The notes under the pieces are model-generated. The model did no database searches. It was given only the letters and a program-made list of their open reading frames with translations, and had not been told where the DNA came from. Shown here one piece after another: positions 16,513 to 25,995 of a stretch of DNA of 43,978 nt (position 1 is its first letter; the number at the start of each line of letters is the position of its first letter). The stretch lies in assembly GCA_016931995.1 (NCBI GenBank), contig JAFGDS010000080.1:1-43978 (forward strand), read 5' to 3'. The position numbers and the translations under genes are program-made. Source of the DNA: Pirellulales bacterium (GTDB lineage: Bacteria > Planctomycetota > Planctomycetia > Pirellulales > Thermoguttaceae).

Positions 16513-18162
16513 ATGTACCTGCTCGAAAACCCCGTCCTGCAGCGCGAACTTCTGGTGAATCTCCGGATGCACCGGGCGTTTTTCCTGTTGTTTGCGTACG
16601 TGGGCCTGCTTGGGTTAGTCGTGTTCGCGGCGTGGCCAGCCGACACGCGGCTGGACCTGACGGCGGCCGGCCAACAGGCCAGCAGCCAGGCCCGGCAGGA
16701 CGTGCCTGGTACCAGGTTGGTCAACCTGTTCTTCCTCGGCCAATACATCCTCATGGCCTTGATGGCGCCGAGCTTCGCGGCCGGGGCCATCGCGGGCGAG
16801 AAGGAACGACGGACCTATGAGATGCTCCTGGCCAGCCCCATGCGGCCGGCGGCCATCGTGCTGGGCAAGCTCCTGGCGTCCCTGTCGCACCTGGCCGTGC
16901 TGGTGTTCGCGTCGCTGCCGATCGTGATGCTGTGTCTCCCGTTGGGCGGGATGTCGCTCTGGGAGGTGTTCGGCACGTACGTGGCCATGGCCGCCAGCGT
17001 GGTCACGTTCGGCATGATCAGCCTGGCCGCCAGCAGCTACTTCACGCGGACGGTCGCGTCGCTTCTGGTCTCGTACATGGTAATCCTGCCGCTTTGTCTT
17101 TTCGGCGTGCTCTTCTATCAGGTGTTCGAGGCGGCGGCGTGGTTCCGGCTGGTCGTGCTGGCGGTGTTCTTTCCGGGTCTGTGCGTGGCGGCGTGCGTGG
17201 CGCTGGGCCGGGCGGCGGCCCGGCGGCTCATGCACCCGCCCGACGTCGGCGCCGATGCAAGAGAAGTGGTCGATCTGGACCAGGAGCAGCGCGAGGCGGT
17301 GGGCATGGTCATCCGGCGGGACCAGTTTCCCGACAAACTGTTCGCCCCGCCGAAGCGCGTCGATTTGTTGGACGACGGCGCGAACCCCGTCTACGACAAG
17401 GAAATGCGCAGCGAAATCTTCAGCCAAGGCTCGCTCATGCTCCGGCTGGTGATCCAGGTGAGCATGATCCTCGCGCTGCCGCTGATGGCGTTCTTCCTAT
17501 ACCTGAAGCCGGAATTGGCCCCGTGGTACGCGAGTTACGTCATCCTGTTCAACATGCTGGTAGGGCCGGTGTTCGCGGCCGGGGCGGTGACCAACGAGCG
17601 CGAGCGGCAGACGCTCGAGCTGCTTTTGACGACGTCGCTTTCGCCGTGGACGATCCTGTCGGCCAAGCTGTATTCGAGCCTGCGGATTTCGTACGTGCTG
17701 ACGAGCTTCCTGATTTGGCCGATCCTGCTGGTTTGGGTTTTGCCGCCGTGGACGTACATGGCGGACACGATGACGCTGGTTGGGTACGTCGCGATTATTT
17801 CGCTGTCGAGCCTGACGACGACGACCGTGGCGATGTTTTGCTCGGTCGTGCTGCGCAAGACGTCGGTCGCCATGATGACGGCGTATCTTCTGATCGTGGT
17901 TCTTTACGCCGTGCCTTGGGCGGCCGAGTCGTTTTCCGACGTGTTTTTCCCCAACACGCTGGCGGCCGCGTGGATCCACCACATGCTCTTCACCAGCCCC
18001 TTCACGGCGGCGTTCGGTTTGCCTCTGGCGGTCCGCGCGGGCGGGGCGTCCGTGGGGACGAGTCTGACGTATCTCTGCTTCTATCTGGCGGTGGACGCCC
18101 TGTTGATCTGGGGTATGATCCGCCTGTTCGAGGTCCGCTGGCGGGCCGTGACGGCGGGGTGA
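16513..18162 (+). CDS. ABC-2 type transporter permease, two fused modules
   Basis: The 549-residue membrane protein has about 12 hydrophobic segments in two similar halves. The first begins ENPVLQRELLVNLR and carries FAAGAIAGEKERRTYEMLLA; the second begins NPVYDKEMRSEIF near residue 294 and carries FAAGAVTNERERQTLELLLT. The internal repeat shows two ABC-2 permease modules joined by a cytoplasmic linker (about 240-300). Such permeases form the membrane channel with an ATP-binding subunit; none is encoded beside it, so the partner is elsewhere. The substrate is unknown. ATG 16513 is where homology starts, though no Shine-Dalgarno sequence precedes it. A dispersed repeat follows 10 bases after the stop. 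Confidence 0.9.
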   Translation: MYLLENPVLQRELLVNLRMHRAFFLLFAYVGLLGLVVFAAWPADTRLDLTAAGQQASSQARQDVPGTRLVNLFFLGQYILMALMAPSFAAGAIAGEKERRTYEMLLASPMRPAAIVLGKLLASLSHLAVLVFASLPIVMLCLPLGGMSLWEVFGTYVAMAASVVTFGMISLAASSYFTRTVASLLVSYMVILPLCLFGVLFYQVFEAAAWFRLVVLAVFFPGLCVAACVALGRAAARRLMHPPDVGADAREVVDLDQEQREAVGMVIRRDQFPDKLFAPPKRVDLLDDGANPVYDKEMRSEIFSQGSLMLRLVIQVSMILALPLMAFFLYLKPELAPWYASYVILFNMLVGPVFAAGAVTNERERQTLELLLTTSLSPWTILSAKLYSSLRISYVLTSFLIWPILLVWVLPPWTYMADTMTLVGYVAIISLSSLTTTTVAMFCSVVLRKTSVAMMTAYLLIVVLYAVPWAAESFSDVFFPNTLAAAWIHHMLFTSPFTAAFGLPLAVRAGGASVGTSLTYLCFYLAVDALLIWGMIRLFEVRWRAVTAG

Positions 18163-18172
18163 CAACCCGCGA

Positions 18173-18236
18173 GTGCCACTGGCTTCGCCAGTGTGGTGCG
18201 GCGCGCGGATTCGCGCACTGGCGGAGCCAGTGGCAC
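18173..18236. repeat. GTGCCACTGGC family inverted repeat, copy 3
   Basis: 21-base arms at 18173-18193 and 18216-18236, with core ACTGGCTTCGCCAGT on the left and ACTGGCGGAGCCAGT on the right, pair with few mismatches. It may double as a 3'-end hairpin for the permease mRNA. Confidence 0.88.
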
Positions 18237-18312
18237 ACGGGGCTCGTGGCACGCGTAAGTCCCGCGCTGCTGGACAAGCCGGCAGGGGCACACCCATTCT
18301 TCACACACGCCA

Positions 18313-19785
18313 CTACAAATACGCCTGCCGGATCGACGCGAAGGTGCGCAGGGCGGGCTTGGGGTGGCGGCGGAGGTCGAACAAGCCGCCGTGCGAAAAG
18401 TCGTGCGGGGCGTAGTCGTGCAGTTGGCTCCACACGACGCCGCGGACGTAGGTCTTGGCCAACACGACGGGCAGATACCGCGCCAGCCACGCCTGCTGGG
18501 TGGCCGGCGAGCAGCCCGGCTGAATCGACGGCGACTTGCGCCGGGCGAAGGGATCCGGTCCGTTGCCGCTGGGCACGCACAGCGCCACGTAAATCGGCAC
18601 GCCCAGCACGCTCCACATGTCCAATTGTCGCGAGAATTCCAGCGGGTCGCGCGGCAGCGTGCCGCCCGGCTCGTAGCCGAGGTTCACCTCGAGCATCAAC
18701 CCGCTCAGGCCCAGGTCCGCCCGCACCAACGCGTCGGCGAAGTAGAACGGCGGGAAGTCGGCGTCGCGTCGGGCGGTGTACTCGGCCCAAGGCTGGTCGA
18801 ACGACACCACCCGGGGCGTGTCGGGATCGAGACGTCGGACTTCCTCGACGGCCTGCGCGGTCAATTGGACGAGTTCTTCTTCCTCCAGATTCAGGAAATC
18901 GGCCGTGTTCGTCCGCCCGGTGCATTGCCACAAGGCAACCTGCCCGCGATAACGCGCGACGGCGGCCTTGAGGAAATCGGACACGGAGGCTTGCAGGCCG
19001 GCCAGGTCGCCCTCGAACAGCATGAGCCAGTCGGGCGCGCTCCCGGCGGCCAGATGCACCAGCGGACCGCCGCAGACCTGCAAACCCGCCGACCGGCACC
19101 AGGCCAACTGCCGATCGAAGATCTCCCAGTTGCGGCTGCCCTCGCTCGTTTCGACCTCGCGCCAGGTCAGCGGCACGCGGGCGGCGCCGAACGACTCGAC
19201 GAACTGCGCGGCGGCATGCCGATCCAAGAGCGATACGCCCAGATCGGCGCCCAGCAGGCAAGGGCGCTGGCGCGCGTGGCGGCGGCGCAGGGCCAGGGCC
19301 TGCTCGACGTAGCATTCCGTCAGGTGCGCGCCCGCGTCCAGGATGGTCCGCAAGGCGGTCTCCGCCGCGCGGACGGACGCCTCGCGGGTCGGGTCGCCGG
19401 CGGTGGCGTGGGCGAGGTGCTTCTGGGCCTCGGCGATCTTGGCCGGCACGCTCGGGGGAACTACCAGCCCGATCGACTGCCAATCAGCGAGCTGGTTTCG
19501 CGTCAGGGCGATCTTCCCCCGCGCCAGCTCCAGCGGGAGGTGGTACGGCTGGGGCCGCTCCATGAGGCTGGCGGTGGACAGGGCCAGGACGCCGTGCCCC
19601 TCGACCGGCCACGGGACGTGCAGATTGCCCGAATCGGTCACATTGCGCGCAATCGCCAGCTCGCCCTCGGCGAATTCAACGGTCCCCCGCCAGGGGATCC
19701 GCTCGAAACCGGACAGATACGCTTGCCGGGCCAGCTCGGGCGTGATGCGATCCGGTGGGGAAACGACAAACCGCATCAGGCCCAT
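18313..19785 (-). CDS. GH10-xylanase-like domain protein
   Basis: The 490-residue product has no clear signal peptide. Residues about 1-130 resemble a beta-sandwich carbohydrate-binding region. About 175-480 resemble the GH10 barrel (RNWEIFDRQLAWCRSAGLQVCGGPLVHL...PDWL, then VALWQCTGRTNTADFLNLEEEEL, then GYEPGGTLPRDPLEFSRQLD and VRGVVWSQLHDYAPHDF, as in the W-rich end of GH10). The usual acid/base motif near NE after strand 4 is not evident; CTGRTN stands there, so activity on xylan is doubtful. ATG 19785 has GAGGGA nine bases upstream; GTG 19815 adds ten residues and has a weaker site. It converges on the ABC permease across a repeat. Confidence 0.72.
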   Translation of the reverse strand: MGLMRFVVSPPDRITPELARQAYLSGFERIPWRGTVEFAEGELAIARNVTDSGNLHVPWPVEGHGVLALSTASLMERPQPYHLPLELARGKIALTRNQLADWQSIGLVVPPSVPAKIAEAQKHLAHATAGDPTREASVRAAETALRTILDAGAHLTECYVEQALALRRRHARQRPCLLGADLGVSLLDRHAAAQFVESFGAARVPLTWREVETSEGSRNWEIFDRQLAWCRSAGLQVCGGPLVHLAAGSAPDWLMLFEGDLAGLQASVSDFLKAAVARYRGQVALWQCTGRTNTADFLNLEEEELVQLTAQAVEEVRRLDPDTPRVVSFDQPWAEYTARRDADFPPFYFADALVRADLGLSGLMLEVNLGYEPGGTLPRDPLEFSRQLDMWSVLGVPIYVALCVPSGNGPDPFARRKSPSIQPGCSPATQQAWLARYLPVVLAKTYVRGVVWSQLHDYAPHDFSHGGLFDLRRHPKPALRTFASIRQAYL

Positions 19786-19877
19786 CGGGCAAAATCCCTC
19801 GCCGACCGGGTCCACTTGCCCGACCGGAGTCTGTTGAATTGAGGTCTCAAGGCCTCTCCGGAAAGACCCCCGATTCT

Positions 19878-19990
19878 CGTCCCCTCTCCCTCCGGAAGAG
19901 GGCCAGGGTGAGGGCGATTTGGGGTCGAGAGGGTGTCCTCGCGGTCAGACGCGCCTCGCCCCCCAACCCCTCTCCCACAGGGAGAGGGAA
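19878..19990. repeat. CCCTCTCCC / GAGAGGG repeat block
   Basis: The block holds CCCCTCTCCCTCCGGAAGAG followed by GGCCAGGGTGAGGG, and at its other end CCCCTCTCCCACAGGGAGAG. Each end can fold locally. The same kind of hairpin is at 6791-6813. Confidence 0.7.
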
Positions 19991-20097
19991 GCCGTTGCCG
20001 AACGCCTTCTCGAACACGTTATTCTACCGCGTTTGGCCGGTCCGTTCAACCTGCTGGACAACCCCCTGCCCGGCTGCTATCCTCGCGGCCGTCGCCT

Positions 20098-20226
20098 TTT
20101 GGAGTGCGGTGACGTGTCACCGCTTTGGCGCTTTCGTTGGGTACATATCGACGCTTGCGTGGACATGTACCCCTGTCGAGCGATCCAAAGACCATCAATA
20201 GCGGCGACAAGTCGCCGCACTCCAAA
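20098..20226. repeat. TTTGGAGTGCGGYGAC inverted repeat, full copy
   Basis: 26-base ends at 20098-20123 and 20201-20226 pair with three mismatches. Each end contains its own small hairpin: GGTGAC...GTCACC on the left and GGCGAC...GTCGCC on the right. The centre contains GTACAT...ATGTAC around GACGCTTGCGTGG, related to 6006-6029. Confidence 0.85.
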
Positions 20227-20271
20227 GGATTTTGCCTACGCCCCATTGCACAGAGAAGACGTTTATTGCCC

Positions 20272-21156
20272 ATGACTTCTCCCGTTGTCCTCCAAACCGC
20301 CATCCCCGGCCTTGCCGTCCGGCGCGGCAAGGTCCGCGACGTGTACGACCTGGGCGAGACGCTTCTGTTGGTCAGCACGGACCGGATCAGCGCGTTCGAC
20401 TGGGTGCTCCCAACCGGCATTCCAGACAAGGGCCGGGTGTTGACCCAAGTCGCCGCGTTCTGGTTCGAGTTGCTCGGCGAATCGAACCACCTGATTACGA
20501 CCGACGTGGCCGCCATGCCGTTGCCGGAGGGAGCCGACCGCGGGGTGCTCGCCGGTCGGTCCACCTTGTGTCGGAAGGCCGAGGTGGTGCCGATCGAATG
20601 CGTGGTCCGCGGCTATCTGGTCGGCTCGGGCTGGAAGGAATACCAGAAGCGGGGTACCGTCTGCGGCATCCGTCTGCCCAAGGGGCTGGTCGAATGCGCC
20701 CGGCTGGACGAGCCCATTTTCACGCCCGCCACGAAGGCCGCCGAAGGCCACGACGAGAACATCCCGTTCGACCGGATGGTCGAGCTGGTGGGCGGCGCGC
20801 TTTCCGAGGAGCTGCGCGAGCGGAGTCTGGCGATCTACCGGCGCGGCGTGGAGCACGCCGCCGAGCACGGCATTCTCATCGCCGATACGAAATTCGAGTG
20901 GGGGCAAGTGGACGGCAAGGTGATTCTGATCGACGAGGTGCTCACGCCCGATAGCTCGCGGTTCTGGCCGGCCGCCGAGTACGCGCCGGGTCGGGGCCAA
21001 CCATCGTTCGACAAGCAGTTTGTCCGCGACTGGCTCGAATCGACCGCGTGGGACAAGAACAGCCCCCCGCCAGCCCTGCCCGACGACATCGTCGCGCGCA
21101 CCCGGGCGAAGTACGTCGAGGCGTTCGAGCGTCTGACCAGCCGGACGTGGTCATGA
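20272..21156 (+). CDS. purC: Phosphoribosylaminoimidazole-succinocarboxamide synthase
   Basis: The 294-residue cytoplasmic enzyme joins CAIR and aspartate with ATP to make SAICAR in purine synthesis. Family motifs are clear: [25 protein letters not shown] near 15-40 (nucleotide loop and substrate site), [18 protein letters not shown] near 114-131, [11 protein letters not shown] near 160-170, [10 protein letters not shown] near 202-211 and [14 protein letters not shown] near 221-234. The length fits the longer single-domain type also seen in fungi and many bacteria. ATG 20272 gives [14 protein letters not shown], a natural start; the upstream open frame crosses a repeat. Its stop overlaps the bioF start (ATGA), so the two are translationally coupled though their pathways differ. 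Confidence 0.97.
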   Translation: MTSPVVLQTAIPGLAVRRGKVRDVYDLGETLLLVSTDRISAFDWVLPTGIPDKGRVLTQVAAFWFELLGESNHLITTDVAAMPLPEGADRGVLAGRSTLCRKAEVVPIECVVRGYLVGSGWKEYQKRGTVCGIRLPKGLVECARLDEPIFTPATKAAEGHDENIPFDRMVELVGGALSEELRERSLAIYRRGVEHAAEHGILIADTKFEWGQVDGKVILIDEVLTPDSSRFWPAAEYAPGRGQPSFDKQFVRDWLESTAWDKNSPPPALPDDIVARTRAKYVEAFERLTSRTWS

Positions 21157-22322
21157 GTGGCACGGGCCGGCTGGACTGGATCGACGACGAACTGGCCGAG
21201 TTGGACGCGGCGGGATTGCGGCGCGCGCGGCGGCTCCGCGGCGGGCCGCAGCAGGTGAACGTCGAGTTGGACGGCCGGCCGATCGTCAGCTTCGGCTCGA
21301 ACGACTACCTCGGCTTGGCCGCCGACGGCCGACTGGGCGAAGCGGTCGCCCAGGCGATCGCCGACGAAGGCTGGGGCAGCGGCGCGAGCCCTCTCTTGGC
21401 CGGCATGGCCCGGCCGCACGCGCGACTTGAGGCCCGCCTGGCCGAGTTCGAGGACACGGAGGCGGCGCTCCTCTTCCCGTCCGGATTCGCCGCCAACGTG
21501 GGCGCGATCGCGGCCCTGGTGGGTCCCGGCGACGTCGTCTTCACCGACCGCAAGAACCACGCCAGCGTGGTGTGCGGCTGCCGGCTCTCGCGGGCGGACG
21601 TCCGCGTCTGGCCGCACGGCGACGCGAACAGGCTCGAAGGGCTTCTGGCCAAGGCCGCCGGGTATCGTCGGCGCTTGATCGCGACCGACGGACTGTTCAG
21701 CATGGACGGCGATCTGGCCCCGCTCGAGCGACTCGTCGAGCTCGCCCGACGGCACGACGCCATGCTCCTGGTCGATGAAGCGCACGCCACGGGCGTATTC
21801 GGCCCGCACGGCCGCGGTGTGGCGGAGCATTTGGGCGTTGAGGACGAAGTGGACGTTCGCGTGGGCACGCTGAGCAAAGCGCTCGGTTCGATCGGCGGGT
21901 TTGTCGCGGGGAGCCGCGCGCTGGTCGATTGGCTCGTGCAAGGGGCCAAGTCCTACGTGTACTCGACGGCCATGCCCGGCGCCGTGGCCGCGGCCGCCGA
22001 AGCGGCCCTCGACGTGGTTCGCGACGAATCCCGGCGGCGCGTCGAGCTCTTGGCCCGCGCGGCGCGGCTCCGCCAGGCGTTGGCCGAGCAAGGCTGGAAC
22101 GTGGGCACGTCGGCCAGCCAGATCATCCCCATCATCGTGGGCGAGGTGGAAGCGGCATTGCGACTGGCAGAAGCACTCTGGAGCCAGGGTCTGTACGTGC
22201 CGGCCATCCGCCCACCCACCGTGCCCCGGGACGAGGCGTGTCTCCGCCTGAGCCTCACCTGGGCGCACGCGCCCGACGAGATCGACCGGCTCGTCGCGGC
22301 GCTCGAAGCGCTGCGTGCATGA
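21153..22322 (+). CDS. bioF: 8-amino-7-oxononanoate synthase (KAPA synthase)
   Basis: The 389-residue PLP enzyme of the alpha-oxoamine synthase family condenses pimeloyl thioester with alanine, the first step of the biotin ring pathway. It shows [14 protein letters not shown] near 49-62, [10 protein letters not shown] near 78-87, the PLP-contact stretch [18 protein letters not shown] near 204-221, and the Schiff-base lysine in [13 protein letters not shown] near residue 243. The C terminus [16 protein letters not shown] is typical. A related enzyme using glycine (Kbl) is the main alternative, but the proportions favour BioF. No other biotin gene is visible; it is coupled to purC by a 4-base overlap. 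Confidence 0.9.
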   Translation: MSGTGRLDWIDDELAELDAAGLRRARRLRGGPQQVNVELDGRPIVSFGSNDYLGLAADGRLGEAVAQAIADEGWGSGASPLLAGMARPHARLEARLAEFEDTEAALLFPSGFAANVGAIAALVGPGDVVFTDRKNHASVVCGCRLSRADVRVWPHGDANRLEGLLAKAAGYRRRLIATDGLFSMDGDLAPLERLVELARRHDAMLLVDEAHATGVFGPHGRGVAEHLGVEDEVDVRVGTLSKALGSIGGFVAGSRALVDWLVQGAKSYVYSTAMPGAVAAAAEAALDVVRDESRRRVELLARAARLRQALAEQGWNVGTSASQIIPIIVGEVEAALRLAEALWSQGLYVPAIRPPTVPRDEACLRLSLTWAHAPDEIDRLVAALEALRA

Positions 22323-22483
22323 ATAGCAACCAAACGGCTGATTCTGCCCGTAGGGAGCGGGGAAGCGGCGGTTCTTGCCGTTTCGCGGGCACGGGCGGGA
22401 CGGTGGGTGAAACTCCGCCCGATCGTCGGCAAATCGCGGCGGATCAAGGACTTACGGTTCGATCTCCGACTTTGCGGGTGGCG

Positions 22484-22499
22484 CGGCACGCCGGTTGCC
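22484..22499 (+). promoter_or_regulatory. Sigma-54-like promoter
   Basis: CGGCACGCCGGTTGCC matches the -24/-12 consensus TGGCACG-N4-TTGC with the GG and GC pairs correctly spaced. It lies about 50 bases before ATG 22550. No activator sites were recognised. Confidence 0.5.
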
Positions 22500-22504
22500 T
22501 TGGG

Positions 22505-22535
22505 GTGAAACAGGACGGTCCCGTTCTCGTTTCAC
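22505..22535 (+). promoter_or_regulatory. Leader inverted repeat next to the ribosome site
   Basis: GTGAAAC at 22505-22511 pairs with GTTTCAC at 22529-22535, with further partial pairing inside (AACAGG with CCCGTT). The ribosome site AGGGAG (22536-22541) starts at the next base, so this may be a protein-binding operator or an mRNA hairpin affecting initiation. Confidence 0.45.
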
Positions 22536-22549
22536 AGGGAGCCCTATCG

Positions 22550-23038
22550 ATGGGAATTCAGCCGATACGCAGCGGCGCTTACTCGGATCCAATGATCGTG
22601 GCCAAGCGAGCCGAGCAGGGCGAAGCCCCGGCGCCATCCCTCCTGAATGTTGCGTCCGCGTGGCCAGCCGCCGGCGAGGCGGCCGACGCGCTTCGCGAGA
22701 TTCTCGGCAAGTATGACGTGACCGACATCACGCCCCGCGAATTCTCCGAAATGCTGCACGAGCTGCAAAAAACGGGCGCCGTCCCCGAGGGCATTCTCCA
22801 GGAACTCGCGCTCATTCGAGTGGACCTCGAACAGGATGGCATCGACCCGGACGAATCGCTCGACCTGGTGGCCTACTACACCGACAAGCTGGCCGCGCGC
22901 CGCAAGGGCGATGCGCTGGGCAGCATCCTGCAGCAGGACGAGCCATCCAGCAGCGTGCTCGCCGAGCGTCTGGAGTGGATGGAGAAATTCGCCCTCGTCC
23001 ACGCCGATCCGGACGTCGGCCTGGACACGACGGCGTAG
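22550..23038 (+). CDS. Hypothetical protein, acidic and helical
   Basis: The 162-residue product has no signal peptide or membrane segment. It starts MGIQPIRSGAYSDPMIVAKR, then has a mostly helical, acidic body: DALREILGKYDVTDITPREFSEML near 50-73, VPEGILQELALIRVDLEQDGID near 81-102 and DLVAYYTDKLAARRKGDALG near 107-126. I do not recognise a family. The start is supported by AGGGAG nine bases upstream. The sigma-54-like promoter and leader hairpin just before it suggest regulated expression separate from purC-bioF; sigma-54 often drives motility or nitrogen genes, so a link to those is possible but unproven. Confidence 0.75.
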   Translation: MGIQPIRSGAYSDPMIVAKRAEQGEAPAPSLLNVASAWPAAGEAADALREILGKYDVTDITPREFSEMLHELQKTGAVPEGILQELALIRVDLEQDGIDPDESLDLVAYYTDKLAARRKGDALGSILQQDEPSSSVLAERLEWMEKFALVHADPDVGLDTTA

Positions 23039-23043
23039 CTCCC

Positions 23044-23070
23044 TTTGGAGTGCGGCGACTTGCCGCCGCC
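23044..23070. repeat. Half copy of TTTGGAGTGCGGCGAC repeat
   Basis: TTTGGAGTGCGGCGACTTGC continues as CGCCGCC, matching one end of 20098-20226. It lies between the convergent stops of the hypothetical gene and trkH. Confidence 0.75.
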
Positions 23071-23099
23071 TTCTTCCCCCACCGGCCCGGCCGGCTGCC

Positions 23100-24656
23100 T
23101 CATCGTCTCCGCCAGAAGCGCGGGACGAAGAGGACGAGCAGGACGAACACTTCGAGCCGGCCCAGCAGCATGGCCGCCGTGAGCACGAGTTTGCTGAACC
23201 AGTGCAGGGCGGCGTAGTTTTGCGACTCGCCGACGATGCCCAGGCCAGGGCCAACGCCGTTGAGCGTCGCGGCCACGGCGCTGGCGCAGTCGAGGAGCTT
23301 GTCGCCCGGATCGCGGCCGGCGTCGGTCCACGCCGAGTCGGGCTCGGTGGCCACGAGCAAGAGCCAGGCGACGAGGAACAGAAGCAGGACAATCGTGAAG
23401 TATAGGAGGACGTCCTTGCGGAGTTCCGGATCGCCAAGCGTGCGTCCACCCATCCGCACGTGGCGGACGACGTTGGGGTGGAACACCTGCTCTAGCTCGA
23501 GGCGGAGGATCTTGAACAAGAGGATGTAACGGATCACCTTGACGCTGCAACTGGTGCTGCCCGCGCACCCGCCGACGAACATCAGCAGCAGCAGGATCCC
23601 GCGGCTGAACTGGTTCCACCGGTCGAAGTCGGCGGTGCCGAAGCCCGTGTTCGTCATGATCGAAACCACCTGGAAGAGGCCGTGGCGGACGGCGCTGACG
23701 GGATCGCCGAAGTCGCCGCAAGCCGTTCCAAAACCCACCACCAGCACGGTGACGACGGCCATGATGAGCAGGTACGTGCGGAACTCGACGTCGGCCAGCA
23801 ACGCGCGGGGCTTGCACAGCACGAGGTAGTAAAGCAGCGTGAAGTTCGTGCATGCCAGGATCATGAACAACGCGATCGTCATCTCGACGTTGACGTTCTG
23901 GAAGTGCTCGATGCTCTTGTTGTACGTGCTGAATCCGCCGGTGGCGATCGTGCCGAAGGAGTGACACAGGGCATCGAACATGCCCAGACCTTCGACGTGG
24001 AGAATCGCCGCGAGGATGGCGGTCAGGCCGAGGAAGATCAGCGCGAAGACCCAGGCGGCCCGTTGCGTGCGGGCGTGGGCGGCTTCCTGGCTGGGGCCGG
24101 GCATTTCGGTGAGCATGAGGGTTTTGCCGGCCGAGCCCATCCCGAGGATCGCGACGAACAGGACCATGATCCCCAATCCGCCGAGGAAGTGCGTCTCGGA
24201 CCGCCAGAAGAGGATCGCGCGGGGCACCAGCTCGGGGTCCTCCAAGTCGGTCAGCACGGTGGATCCCGTGCCCGTGAAGCCCGAGCCCGACTCGAACAGC
24301 CCGTCGGCCACGTCCATCAGGATCGGCAGGCCGTCGGGTCCGCGGCCGTAGGCCGTCTGGCTCAACCAGAAGGGCAGTGCGCCCAGCAGCGTGGCCATAA
24401 GCCAGCTCAGGCCGACCACGGCAATGGCTTCGCGCCGATAGAGCGCCGCGCCGGCCCCCCGGCGTCCGACCCAAACCAGCAAGCCGCCAACCGCGCCGCA
24501 AATGGCCATCGACCCCAGCAGACCCTCGACGCCGCGGCCCTCGACGTGATCCGTCTGGCCAAACGCCGGAAACGCCCACGGCAGGCTCATCGCCATGGAC
24601 GCTCCGATCAGCAGCGTGATCAATCCCAAAAGTCGGCAGATGAGGCGGCGATTCAT
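23100..24656 (-). CDS. trkH: TrkH-family potassium uptake membrane subunit
   Basis: The 518-residue protein has some ten hydrophobic segments arranged as four membrane-pore-membrane units, as in TrkH/KtrB. Filter-type loops are visible: [14 protein letters not shown] near 116-129, [14 protein letters not shown] near 235-250, [13 protein letters not shown] near 325-338 and [15 protein letters not shown] near 465-480. It imports K+ (with Na+ or H+) together with a cytoplasmic NAD-binding TrkA/KtrA protein, not present here. ATG 24656 gives [11 protein letters not shown], a proper first membrane helix, and lies 7 bases after the aroB stop, so the two form an operon. An upstream in-frame start (24728) would lie inside aroB. 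Confidence 0.92.
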   Translation of the reverse strand: MNRRLICRLLGLITLLIGASMAMSLPWAFPAFGQTDHVEGRGVEGLLGSMAICGAVGGLLVWVGRRGAGAALYRREAIAVVGLSWLMATLLGALPFWLSQTAYGRGPDGLPILMDVADGLFESGSGFTGTGSTVLTDLEDPELVPRAILFWRSETHFLGGLGIMVLFVAILGMGSAGKTLMLTEMPGPSQEAAHARTQRAAWVFALIFLGLTAILAAILHVEGLGMFDALCHSFGTIATGGFSTYNKSIEHFQNVNVEMTIALFMILACTNFTLLYYLVLCKPRALLADVEFRTYLLIMAVVTVLVVGFGTACGDFGDPVSAVRHGLFQVVSIMTNTGFGTADFDRWNQFSRGILLLLMFVGGCAGSTSCSVKVIRYILLFKILRLELEQVFHPNVVRHVRMGGRTLGDPELRKDVLLYFTIVLLLFLVAWLLLVATEPDSAWTDAGRDPGDKLLDCASAVAATLNGVGPGLGIVGESQNYAALHWFSKLVLTAAMLLGRLEVFVLLVLFVPRFWRRR

Positions 24657-24663
24657 GGCGTTG

Positions 24664-25755
24664 TCATTCCCCCAACACCGCCCGGACGTCGGCGGGGGCG
24701 AGGTCGGAGACGAGGGCGACGTGGCCAAGGCGGTCCGGCAAAACGAAATGGAGCCGACCGTGCTGGGACTTCTTGTCGCGCTGCATGGCTTGAAAAACCT
24801 GGTCCGGGTCGAGCGGAGGCAGTTCGATCGGCAAACCCAACACCGCGAGCAGGTCGCGCTGCCGGCGGGTTACGTCCGGGCCGATCCGACCCAACCGCTC
24901 GGCCAGACGCGTGGCGCAGACCATGCCCATGGCCACGGCCTCGCCGTGCAGCAGCTCGCCGTAGCCGGAAAGCGTTTCCACGGCGTGGCCAAACGTGTGT
25001 CCATAGTTGAGCACGGCCCGCAGACCAGTCGTCTCGTGCTCGTCGCGCCGGACAATGTCCGCCTTGAGACGGCAGCATTGGGCAATCACGTCGATCAAGA
25101 GATCGTCTTGCCGCGCCAACAGGCCGGCGGCGTTGGCCTCGAGCTGGTCGAACAGAACCGCGTCGAGGATGACGCCGTACTTGACCACCTCGGCCAGACC
25201 GGAGCGGTACTCTCGCTCGGGCAGCGTGGCCAGCGTGGCCGCGTCCACAAGCACGCCGACCGGCTGCAAAAACGCGCCGACCATGTTTTTGGCTTGCGGC
25301 AGGTTGATGCCCACCTTGCCGCCGACGGAGCTATCGACCTGCGCCAGCAGCGAGGTGGGCACCTGGAGAAACCGGACGCCGCGGGCGAACGTGGCGGCCA
25401 CAAAGCCGGCCAGATCGCCGACGACGCCCCCGCCAACGGCCACGATAACGGTCTTTCGATCGGCCCCCAGTTCAACAAGGCCCTCCCAGAGCGACATGGC
25501 CATGTCGATCGACTTGGTCGGCTCGCCCGGCTCCATGGCCACGAGATCGACGGCCAGGTCCTCGCCGGCGAGGCTCTCGGCCACGGCCACGGCGTGCGGC
25601 CGCTCGACGTTCGTGTCGGTCACCACGACCGCGTGCGACACCGGTCCCAGATCGGTCAACAACGGCCCCACCTCGGCGAGGTTTCCGATGCCGATCTCGA
25701 TGTTATAGCTCCGCGGGCCGAGTTCAACGCGGACGGTTTGGATGGGTTTGGTCAT
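24664..25755 (-). CDS. aroB: 3-dehydroquinate synthase
   Basis: The 363-residue enzyme turns DAHP into 3-dehydroquinate, step two of the shikimate pathway, using NAD+ and a divalent metal. Signatures are VVTDTNVE near 44-51 and GGGVVGDLAGFVAATFARG near 108-126 for NAD binding, PTSLLAQVDSSVGGKVGINL near 133-152, GLAEVVKYG near 188-196 with the metal-binding Glu, and NYGHTFGHAVE near 250-260 with the metal-binding His residues. The length is typical. It is first in a two-gene minus-strand operon with trkH, an unrelated function. The ATG start is at 25755; the upstream region carries common intergenic repeats. Confidence 0.97.
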   Translation of the reverse strand: MTKPIQTVRVELGPRSYNIEIGIGNLAEVGPLLTDLGPVSHAVVVTDTNVERPHAVAVAESLAGEDLAVDLVAMEPGEPTKSIDMAMSLWEGLVELGADRKTVIVAVGGGVVGDLAGFVAATFARGVRFLQVPTSLLAQVDSSVGGKVGINLPQAKNMVGAFLQPVGVLVDAATLATLPEREYRSGLAEVVKYGVILDAVLFDQLEANAAGLLARQDDLLIDVIAQCCRLKADIVRRDEHETTGLRAVLNYGHTFGHAVETLSGYGELLHGEAVAMGMVCATRLAERLGRIGPDVTRRQRDLLAVLGLPIELPPLDPDQVFQAMQRDKKSQHGRLHFVLPDRLGHVALVSDLAPADVRAVLGE

Positions 25756-25788
25756 CAGAGACTACTGCTGGAGAGACTGAATGTCACC

Positions 25789-25852
25789 ATGGAGACACAG
25801 AGACACGGAGGTTAAAAGGGGGACCACAGATGAACACGGATGAACACGGATA
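25789..25852. repeat. ACACGGA-type intergenic repeat
   Basis: GGAGACACAGAGACACGGAG is followed by ACCACAGATGAACACGGATG and another AACACGGAT. The GATGAACACG unit is directly repeated. Sequences of this kind recur in gaps of many bacterial genomes. Confidence 0.65.
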
Positions 25853-25995
25853 GGCGAGAACCGGTGGAGACATCGGAGTATGGGGGACGGCGTCACACGC
25901 TCACCCCTCGTCCCCAACCCCTCTCCTTCATCCGTGGTTCTTTCCCGTTATCCTCCACGTCGCAGCGGTTATCCTATCCCTCCGTGAATTGTACG

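Larger units (their letters stand above)
19786..20271. other. Repeat-filled divergent gap before purC
   Basis: About 490 bases without a gene separate the GH10-like start from purC. Two repeat blocks (19878-19990 and 20098-20226) occupy nearly half of it. No convincing promoter hexamers or riboswitch fold were found by eye. Confidence 0.6.

Noticed and set aside
22441-22475. tRNA-like GGTTCGATC stretch
   Set aside because: The flanking bases cannot form the T-arm or an acceptor stem; no cloverleaf.
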